From the NCBI GenBank assembly GCA_026419775.2, contig JAOPGA020001265.1, positions 1 to 24,874 of the forward strand: a stretch of DNA of 24,874 nucleotides, written 5' to 3'. Below the pieces are notes generated by a model that worked only from the letters and a program-made list of their open reading frames with translations, was not told the origin of the DNA and searched no databases. The position numbers were made by a program, and so were the translations under genes. Shown in pieces: positions 18,120 to 24,874 of the stretch. Origin of the DNA: Acrasis kona. Lineage: Eukaryota; Heterolobosea; Eutetramitea; Acrasida; Acrasidae. Numbering within the stretch: position 1 is the stretch's first letter; every line of letters starts with the position of its first letter.

Positions 18120-18868
18120 AAAGAAATGGAAACCAGCAGGTAATACAGCTTCAATACTTGGTTGTACAAAGAGAACAAGAAGGAAAAAAAGATGCCTCTT
18201 TTAATTAAAAATTGATGGGATTGATAATTTTAAAAAGGTGGCCAATGTTTACAAAACCAAATCAGGAGGACCTTTAGTTAACTGCCCGTAATAAGAGATG
18301 TTACGCCAACCACAGGCATAAGTTCTCACAGTTGAATAAAGACTACACCTAAGTTCCTGTTCATTTCCTCACAAAATATAAGAAGCAGAACCCACCCAAG
18401 CCATATACCAACAATAATGCGACTCCTGTAGTAAGGAATTTTGCAAATACATTTAAGCCAACTTCCTCTACAATGTCCTGGGTAGAGGTTGCTATACCCC
18501 CACATTTGCGGAAAGCCGTTATCAACACTCCAACAACTACCATCGAAAAATGCCATTCTAGAAAAAGATACAAAAAGAAATCTTCGGCGACAATTTACAA
18601 GAAGGACAGTGTGGACAATTTAGAGATCCCCATCCTTCAATAGCCCTTATCCACATGCAAGGATAAATCCCTAACACAAAGGATTCAGTTTCTAGAAGAG
18701 CAGATCTACACCTACCAGAACAGGATCATCTCTCTTAAGTCCTCACTTTCATTAATCTCTGGGACGTGCAATAGGACACAACAAAATGTTGTTGAATTCC
18801 TGTCTGGCATCTGTCACTTTTTCTCATCGATGCCCTCAAAACAAATCTCCACCCCCTCCCTCGGTTAA
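18120..18868 (+). pseudogene. LINE ORF1 remnant
   Basis: Several frames together resemble an ORF1 protein: KIDGIDNFKKVANVYKTK near 18210-18265, then SSTMSWVEVAIPPHLRKA (about 18465-18520), a basic patch (CHSRKRYKKKSS), and after an in-frame TAG a coiled-coil-like QRIQFLEEQIYTYQNR and a Ser-rich end. The last frame stops with TAA at 18866-18868, immediately followed by ATG of the ORF2 frame, a termination/reinitiation layout seen in L1-type elements. Frameshifts and stops make it non-functional. Confidence 0.5.
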
Positions 18869-19480
18869 ATGGGTAAAAATTCTATTATTATCGCCACATA
18901 AAATGTCAACTGTAAAATCATCACTACCAAGTTTCCGCTGACAAACCATTCCCACAACATCGTCAACTTCCTCACTTAATATGATGTTGACATTCTATGT
19001 ATACAAGAATCCCACCACCTACATTCAGAACTCCCCACCCTCCAACACAGATTTGAAAAACTGGGTTATATTTGCCTAGGTCATGGCCTAACAAATAAAA
19101 AGAAACATGGAGTACTCATTTTCCTAAAAAAGAGATTTCAGAACAATGACATCATGGTCTCCCAGAAGAACTGCAGTATGCATTTCAGTAAATCTCAAAC
19201 TCCACCCTACCACCATCATTTGCGCCTACCTCCCTACCAGTCACGCCAGCTCCACATCAAATCAAGAATCTTTAAAAATTGAACAAGAGATTGAAGAATG
19301 GATCACAGGCGCCAGATTGAAAAGACACAATATTTTCATTGTTGGGGACTTTAATATTGAGATTGACAAATCGTCACAACGCGGCCGCCGTCTCACTAAT
19401 TTGATGGATAAATTTCACCTCTCTGGTAGATACTTTAACACATACAGTAAAAACAATAAAAATAACTTTTTAAACATTAT
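18869..19480 (+). pseudogene. LINE ORF2 apurinic endonuclease domain, decayed
   Basis: Begins with ATG directly after ORF1. Recognisable endonuclease blocks are NVNCKI, DVDILCIQES (the catalytic Glu block), then after a frameshift near 19150 TAVCISVNLKLHPTTIICAY, and FIVGDFNIEI (GDFN at 19345-19356, metal/phosphate site). In-frame TAA codons interrupt the first part. The sequence loses similarity near 19440-19480, before the reverse transcriptase, none of which is seen here. Matches the EEP nuclease fold of L1/Tad-type LINEs. Confidence 0.7.
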
Positions 19481-20091
19481 TTTATTTTATAGTTATAAAG
19501 TGTTTCCCAGTGGGTGAGAATGAAGGTTCAATGAAAACTTTGAACGACACTCATAGGCACTTCTCACTATGTAAACAATTTTTGGGTCGAATACTCTATT
19601 TTTACATAATCTACCATAGACTGATACGCCTAGTCTATCTGCGGTACAATCTCAATATGAGTATCTTATCTCAAGACTAGTCGGGACTCCTTTGCATTTC
19701 TGCAATGCTTCAGAATTTCGATCGGAGCATGCCATCTTTCTCTATAGCGCTGCAATTCATTATGTCAATCAATTCCTCTTCCAATATTGCTGATTATAAA
19801 TGTGATATCTTCCATGTATGTGATGATATGTACCTTTTAAAGTAAGTATTCTTATTTGCGACTAACGGTGCATTTGATTGATTTATAAATTACATCTTCC
19901 TACTTATATGCAGTAAGTATGCTATATATAATAGCTCTAGTGTTATTGTTTATTGGTATGGTCCTATAGCCCACATAAACTATTCCGACACGTTTGTTGC
20001 TTTTACCGAAAATTGAATGTTGTGGAAGGTTTAGCGCGTAATTTTACAAAACACCTCTGCACACAGAAGACTAAACACAATATAATATACA
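19481..20091. other. Non-coding region upstream of the protease gene
   Basis: No credible gene. It holds small hairpins (GGTTCAATGAAAACTTTGAAC at about 19527; TAGACT...AGTCTA near 19616-19640) and AT-rich DNA before the ATG at 20092. If the protease and MULE genes form one element, its left terminus should lie in this stretch, but I found no inverted match to the other side. Confidence 0.4.
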
Positions 20092-21250
20092 ATGGCAATC
20101 AAGAAGACATCCACCATTCGATCAAAGAAAGCTAGCTACCAAATGATCTCTAAAACAATCATAACTCTTCTTACAAATGTAAATAGAGAAATAGGAGTAG
20201 GAGCAGTACAGGACATTGTCGAGTTGCTTGTGAAGCACAACAAAACTCAATTGCACACACTAAGCAATGCAGTTCTTCAAGGAGCTTATAGTGTTAGCGG
20301 CAATGATCCTCAAACATTACAAGTCCTTAAAAGTCTGGGCGATCAAGATATGGATGTTGGGTGTGACCTTGATGATTTCATGTCTCACGTGCATCGTCTC
20401 AAAGAATGTACAAAACCAAAAAAGAAGCCATCAAAAAAAAAACAAGACGACGAGGACAATGAAGATAAGGATGAGCAAGAGGATGAAAAGGAAAAAATAG
20501 AAGAGAAGGATCCCAAGGTTGACTTAAACGTAGAAAAGCAAAGAAAAGCAATTAAAATATTGGAGACTCAGATCACAGCACCTTTTAACCAGTCTACCGT
20601 TGCTGCTTACAGTGCTGGAGATTTGTTGTCTAGACTACAGTCAGTAAGTAACACACTAGTATGCGATGATAGTGGATGTGACAGTCTTGCCTTGGAATAT
20701 GTTCAATTGTGCTCTCAACACCAAATTGCTAGTAAAAGCACTCTTCAATCTGACATAATGATTGGCGCGTATTACAATGCAATTAAAAATGTCGGTGAAA
20801 AAAAAGAATCATTGAACCCAAATCCAACAGCTGATGACAAAATCAAGATGACGCTCTTGTTGTTTTGTTCATGGAGGAGATGCTACCAAGACTACATTAA
20901 AAACAACAATGTAGAAGTTAGCTCGAAAGTCAAAAAAGCATTGAATTTGGGTGATAAGGATTTGCTTACCCTTCAACTCCATGAAATCCAACACATGATG
21001 GCAGGCTGCTCAAGCAGTACATTTTATAGGAAAATTCAATTATATGAATTTGCAGTAAAATACCCATATGTGTTGAATCTTTCTTTGCCCACAAAACGCT
21101 TGTTTGACCATATCTCCATGTTGGTTGAAATCCTCGAGGAGAATTCAGAGGAAGGAAGACTTTACAAATCGATATGGTCAAATTACAATCAACCCACCAG
21201 GACCAAAGCACCACAGACACTATCATCCGAGGGTCTCAAATCTGAAGAAG

Positions 21251-21288
21251 GTATGATTTTATTGCGTCAGACTTATTTACATGTCAAG
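21251..21288 (+). other. 38-nt intron, protease gene
   Basis: GTATGA donor, GTCAAG acceptor. Splicing joins SEE to VKLFEFEDTQKSFKHLEYD, a long coding-like frame that otherwise has no start. Confidence 0.65.
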
Positions 21289-21614
21289 TTAAACTTTTTG
21301 AATTTGAGGACACTCAAAAATCTTTTAAGCATCTTGAGTATGATTGCCATGATATTATCAAGATCTTAAAGGAACAAACCAAATCGTTTGAAGCATCAAA
21401 GTCCTTAATGAAAAGACACAAACAGAAAAATGATATACAGGACTTTGACACAGTGGATGACGATGATAAACTTGTTCGTGCTGACGAAATAGGGCCTCTT
21501 AAGCTAAAAATGGTGGAGATGTGTTCGGTTGGTTTGGATAAATGCATGGGGGATGGTATCTTTACCGGAGTAACGGAAATGTGGTTTCCATCATCGTGGC
21601 AGACTACAACAAAA

Positions 21615-21654
21615 GTGAGCGAGTTACTTTTATTGACTTCTATAATCTTTATAG
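21615..21654 (+). other. 40-nt intron, protease gene
   Basis: GTGAGC donor and TTTATAG acceptor. Phase-0 splicing joins SSWQTTTK to TLVFNVNN and leads directly into the protease domain. Confidence 0.7.
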
Positions 21655-22111
21655 ACTCTTGTGTTTAATGTAAACAACTGCAACAAATTCATCAGAGAGG
21701 AAGTCACACCACAATTCCCTGATGTTCAACAGTTACGTTTATTCGCACCAGAGGGTGATGGACCAAGAAAATTTGATCAGATCATGTTTTTTGTGATGAC
21801 ACCAAACCACTATTCATTAGTATTAGCTGAAGTCAACAGCAGCAAGAAGTGCATACACTTGTATGCAATAAATTCAATTGATGCATTTGCATTGTAGAAT
21901 TTACAGCGTGTTGCAAGCTATTGCAAGCAGAGATATAAATTGGAGACAAACGGAGAAGGCAACTTCAAGATTTGCTGCCATAAAGTCGAGGTATCCACTC
22001 AACCTGATGTTACATCGTGTGGACCAAGAACATTGTTGAACGCTGCAATAATCAAGAATTTGATCAACAAACATGAAGTTGATTTTGAAAATACCTCGGT
22101 ATCAATCAAAT

Positions 22112-22355
22112 ATCCCAACAACTGTGTTTTTTGTATAAATCGCATTCTGCGAAAAGCTTTATTAGAATAAATTTACATATTTATAAATGACTCTATACAG
22201 CCGAAGGCCCGCCTAGCTTGGCGGATTTGATGGCGTGTGTTGCGCAACGCGCGTGCCAGATGGAGTAAGAGGTCTCCATCAAAATGGTTGATATCTTCCT
22301 CAACACTTGGAGTGGCTTTTTGACTGGTATCTTACTAGAATCCCAACAACTGTGT
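22112..22355 (-). mobile_element. 212-bp retroposon with 16-bp target duplication inside the protease gene
   Basis: ATCCCAACAACTGTGT occurs at 22112-22127 and again at 22340-22355. The insert (22128-22339) begins with a T-run on the plus strand, i.e. ends in a short A-tail on the minus strand. Read on the minus strand it contains consecutive self-complementary stretches (GATGGAG...CTCCATC, a palindromic GTTGCGCAAC, CCGCC...GGCGG) and is more GC-rich than its surroundings. Insert plus duplication is 228 bp. It looks like a retroposed structured RNA or a SINE of unknown head; no clear pol III boxes are seen. Confidence 0.75.
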
Positions 22356-22761
22356 AGATCTCGCGACTCGTGTGATTAATGAGGATTGTAATCTATACTT
22401 TGATATACACAAGCAACCATCACAAGCTCCGCAAACCCCACAGCCAAAAACTCCACAAACCCCACAACCAGATACCCCACAGCCAAAAACCCCACCACAA
22501 ACCCCACAATCGAAAACTAAAATCAAATTGAGAAATCCACCAACATCAGAAAAAACATACGCTAAAATTCATAGTGGAAAGAATCCCCCACCTACTTTTC
22601 CCAAAAAGCCTAGCTCAAGGCAAAAGGGAGATGATGACACAAGCATCATCGAAAAGAATTTAAGGAAGCGGAAATCTACTATGATTGAGTTTGAATCTGG
22701 TGACAATGACAACGATGAGGACAAGCACAGGGAGGATAAAAATAAAAAACGAAAGAAATGA
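22356..22761 (+). pseudogene. Proline-rich basic C-terminal tail of the protease gene, cut off by the retroposon
   Basis: The frame after the second duplication copy reads DLATRVINEDCNLYFDIHKQ, then a PQTPQPKTP repeat, and a Lys/Arg/Asp-rich end (RKRKST, DNDNDEDKHRED, KKRKK) to TGA at 22759. It is in the same phase as the protease domain and becomes continuous with it if the insertion is removed, so I read it as the original C-terminus rather than a separate gene. The stop lies 21 bp from the stop of the convergent MULE transposase. Confidence 0.6.
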
Positions 22762-22782
22762 TTTTGAGAACTGTAATCTTTA

Positions 22783-24391
22783 TTATATAATTTCATCCTC
22801 GCTATCACTGCTGCCACAACTGTAACTGTTATCAGTACTATGACTGCTGTTAGAACTCTCACTATCAGACTCAAATGTGATACCGCTAATTGGATGCCTT
22901 GAAGTGACATAATCAACCATAGACTTTTTCATGTCCGTAATATTTAATCGTGGACCAAATTTGTGACGACCATATTTGCTTTCATTTTTCTTTCGTCCGG
23001 TGGCTGACCTTGACTTTCTGTTTAGTACATCCCAGATCTGGTCACTAGTCGGTCGAATATATTTATAATTTCGAAGATATCCATAGTGCTTGGTGTGGTC
23101 CACAACAGCCACCACGTGAACACATAATTTGAACGCCTTAAAATGGTCACAATTACATACGAGGTCTGAATGGTCTCTTGTGGTGTAACAAACTATTTTA
23201 GGCCTTGTACCCTCTTCTTTATGGATTACCTTATAGTAGGGCCCATTCTTGCTATGCTGAATATGTCCTCGATCCACAATGTTGAGTGCACATCTCTCAA
23301 GCATCTCTGCCTCTAAATCTGTTATATCGCATGTATCGGCAAGTGGAAATACTAATTCTCTAGCTGAATGTAAAGTATTCTCCACGTCTTGAATCAGTAT
23401 CAAACGAGTCCGTTTTGGGAGGTTATCTGCATTTAAAAGTTTTTGTTCGGTTCTTTTTGGTATTGCTTTCTTGAGACTTCTGTCGTCACTGTGCATATCA
23501 TAAAATACAGAAGATTGCAACGATAAGCATTCTACAAAGCAAGTAACTAATTTGTGCAGACATTGAATGTTACACAAATCCGTCCCAAATATCTTCTCAA
23601 GGGGCTCTACAAGGTTAGTCCTCGCTCTCATGTCATTTATAGATGATTTGTGTCTGTTGTCATCTTTCCAATATGTGTTGATGAGAGAGTGGAGTTTCCG
23701 ACTCCTAAAATAATTTGTAAACTCTTCCGACCCTAGAACCTCATTCCAATATTGTTCAGAACAAGCGAAGTTTTGTTCAATCTCATCCCTATCCATATCG
23801 ATTAAACCAGAAGACTCATCTGTACCTTCAATTGTAGAAACAATGTCATCAATATTGTGCATGGGGTAGAATTCTTCAATTTTCCTTTTTACACTCTCCA
23901 CAAAGTTGTTAGCACACAAAACAATTGGTATTGATGGGAACACTCTTTTCCAGGCTAATATTGGTGCCTCTTCTCCATCACTGACTAAAGCATGTTTTTT
24001 TATACTAATTTTATAGTTTTCTTTTATATACGAAATCGCTCTAATGTGGACTTGCTCTGAGTTTGACTGAAACTTAGAAGAAATGATCTTGTTAACTTAC
24101 CTCGTGAATGTAAACAAATCCAACCTGTATCTTGTTGTCTCTGGTAAATGGATTTTTAAATGCAAGATGGGTAATGTGACCTAATTTGTGATCGAAGGTG
24201 CGAATGTACCACATTGGCGCTGAGTTCATCACCAATAAACAATCTGATGTGAAAAAAAGTATAAATGTGCTTTTGATGAGGTTTGTAACCCGAACAACAT
24301 CTGAGAAGAAGGCAGAGGTCCGACTGATTTGATTCAATTCACAATCTTTGAAGTCCTGCTCCACGTTTCTTTGATCTAATACGTCTACCAA
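22783..24391 (-). CDS. MULE transposase with SWIM zinc finger, 5'-truncated
   Basis: Exons 24391-24101 and 24066-22783 joined over a 34-nt GTAAGT...TTTCAG intron in phase 0 (525 residues). The first exon has SDCLLVMNSAP (possible first Asp), then HITHLAFKNP and VGFVYIHE. The second has ALVSDGEEAPILAWKRVFPS, matching the second-Asp block of MULE transposases, followed by LCANNFVESVKRKI where the usual C..H is C..N. Later comes a SWIM finger, CNCDHFKAFKLCVHVVAV (CxCx8CxH, about 23112-23157), and a Ser/Asp-rich end. The N-terminal DNA-binding part is absent: the frame closes just before a LINE fragment at 24395, so the copy is truncated there. It would catalyse cut-and-paste transposition of a Mutator-like element. 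Its 3' end abuts the protease gene tail head-on. Confidence 0.7.
24067..24100 (-). other. 34-nt intron in the MULE transposase gene
   Basis: GTAAGT donor; acceptor TTTCAG (a CTAAG six bases earlier is also in phase and would give 28 nt). Splicing joins VGFVYIHE to SNSEQVHIRAI in frame. Confidence 0.65.
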
Positions 24392-24394
24392 TAA

Positions 24395-24874
24395 TTAATT
24401 CAAAAACTGGGACTAAATAACTTCTACATCAATGACATTAGTCCTCCATCGTCACTTCTCTTTGACATTGTTTGTAGAGGCGAAGTTCCACACTCCTCTG
24501 TCCGTAGTGCAGTCTCCGACTACCTTCTGTCCACCATCTCCAACTCCTCTGACTACAAATATAATATTCTCCATGATGAATATAATATTAAAGCCAGCGT
24601 TGACACCAACCTTATGTCACGACCCAAACAGATCTTCCTCCTCCGTCTCCGTTCCAATCAACTCTGCACACTCTCTAAAATGCAGTATTGGGACAACAAC
24701 AACCAAATTAGCAACACCAAATGCCCGAGGTGTTGTTTGCAACATGAGGACCAATCTCATGTTCTTTTAAATTGTCGCAAAAATTTGCCATACACATATG
24801 ATGCAATGCGATCAATCAATGACCTGATTCGAAGCAACATGCTGCCAGGATCACTCATAAAGGGCTCATTTAAA
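24395..24874 (+). pseudogene. LINE ORF2 C-terminal fragment, open to the right edge
   Basis: One uninterrupted frame of 160 codons from 24395 to the end of the window. It carries KQIFLLRLRSNQLCTLSKMQ and a C-terminal knuckle CPRCCLQHEDQSHVLLNC (Cx2Cx8Hx4C), the typical end of non-LTR ORF2 proteins after the reverse transcriptase. No start codon at its left side, and similarity begins abruptly next to the truncated MULE transposase, so the upstream part is missing. It could be the 3' part of the same LINE as the 18.1-19.5 kb remnant, with the reverse transcriptase deleted, or another copy. Confidence 0.65.

Larger units (their letters stand above)
20092..22170 (+). pseudogene. Ulp1-like (C48) cysteine protease with long N-terminal region, interrupted
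   Basis: Exons 20092-21250, 21289-21614 and 21655-22170, joined over 38- and 40-nt introns that both keep frame. N-terminal ~390 residues are helical with a Lys/Asp/Glu-rich insert (KKKPSKKKQDDEDNEDK) and match no family I know. The C-terminal part is a Ulp1-type protease: TPNHYSL (His, codon 21808), LYAINSID where Asn (21871) replaces the usual Asp, and a Gln-Pro-Asp...Ser-Cys-Gly block (Gln 22000, nucleophile Cys 22018). An in-frame TAG (21895) lies between His and Cys, and a 212-bp retroposon at 22128 replaces the natural C-terminus and ends the frame at 22170. Ulp1 proteases cleave SUMO-like modifiers and are carried by several eukaryotic DNA transposons. The gene is convergent with the MULE transposase. 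Start chosen at the first ATG (AC AATGGC context). Confidence 0.7.

Noticed and set aside
18326-18573. Minus-strand membrane-like ORFs
   Set aside because: They run antisense to a better-supported LINE ORF1 frame and have no family-like features.
22200-22290. tRNA or known ncRNA in the GC-rich hairpin segment
   Set aside because: Hairpins are clear but box A/B motifs and a cloverleaf are not; kept only as part of the retroposon.
19460-24400. Terminal inverted repeats for the protease/MULE element
   Set aside because: Comparing about 19450-19620 with the reverse complement of about 24350-24420 gave only scattered matches (AGTTAT, TCCCAGT) below what I would accept.
72-24874. Alternative genetic code with TAG/TAA as glutamine
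   Set aside because: Several stops would make good sense as Gln, but the 996-codon cyclase gene and the long protease exon use only CAA/CAG for Gln with no internal TAA or TAG, so the standard code is simpler and the stops are best read as lesions.

Overview
The window looks like genomic DNA of a microbial eukaryote. It is AT-rich, with very short GT-AG introns (34-45 nt where I could phase them), one host-like gene at the left edge, and then about 22 kb packed with mobile elements in various states of decay. The only host-like gene is the 3' part of a large signalling protein (helical region, GAF domain, class III cyclase-like domain, C-terminal helical module). This architecture resembles multidomain cyclases of bacteria and amoeboid protists. 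An amoeba-like protist or an early-diverging fungus is possible, but I cannot place the organism more precisely.

Layout. 3-2993: cyclase-like gene, open at the left edge. 3000-4071: diverged repeats and the DDE domain of a PIF/Harbinger transposase. 4557-6218: a 1.66-kb unit bounded by 101-bp inverted repeats (98/101 identical), holding minus-strand proline-rich ORFs. 6400-10600: minus-strand genes with no known name, plus two adjacent genes of the TET/JBP-like 2-oxoglutarate/Fe(II) oxygenase type. One has all metal and 2OG ligands, the other is broken. 12061-12745: a TA-flanked MITE. 13042-15352: a spliced SAM-domain gene downstream of a frameshifted integrase (H2C2 zinc finger plus rve core). 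A 64-bp inverted repeat pair at 3019-3082 and 15918-15981 encloses everything from 3 to 16 kb. It may be the ends of a composite element or two SINE copies in opposite orientation. 16.1-17.5 kb: a tandem array of ~200-bp units that ends in an inverted copy. 17890-18057: a tRNA-derived SINE with 16-bp target duplications. 18.2-19.5 kb: decayed LINE ORF1 and endonuclease. 20092-24391: a Ulp1-like protease gene convergent with a 5'-truncated MULE transposase carrying a SWIM zinc finger, plausibly one MULE-type element. 24395-24874: the 3' end of a LINE ORF2, running off the window.

How the parts work together. The transposase/integrase genes would move their elements. The Ulp1 protease, SAM protein and oxygenases look like accessory proteins carried by the elements. 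The LINE machinery is the probable source of the target-duplicated retroposons. The clearest single event is a 212-bp retroposon insertion into the 3' part of the Ulp1 gene with a 16-bp duplication. Mentally removing it restores an uninterrupted frame into a proline-rich basic tail.
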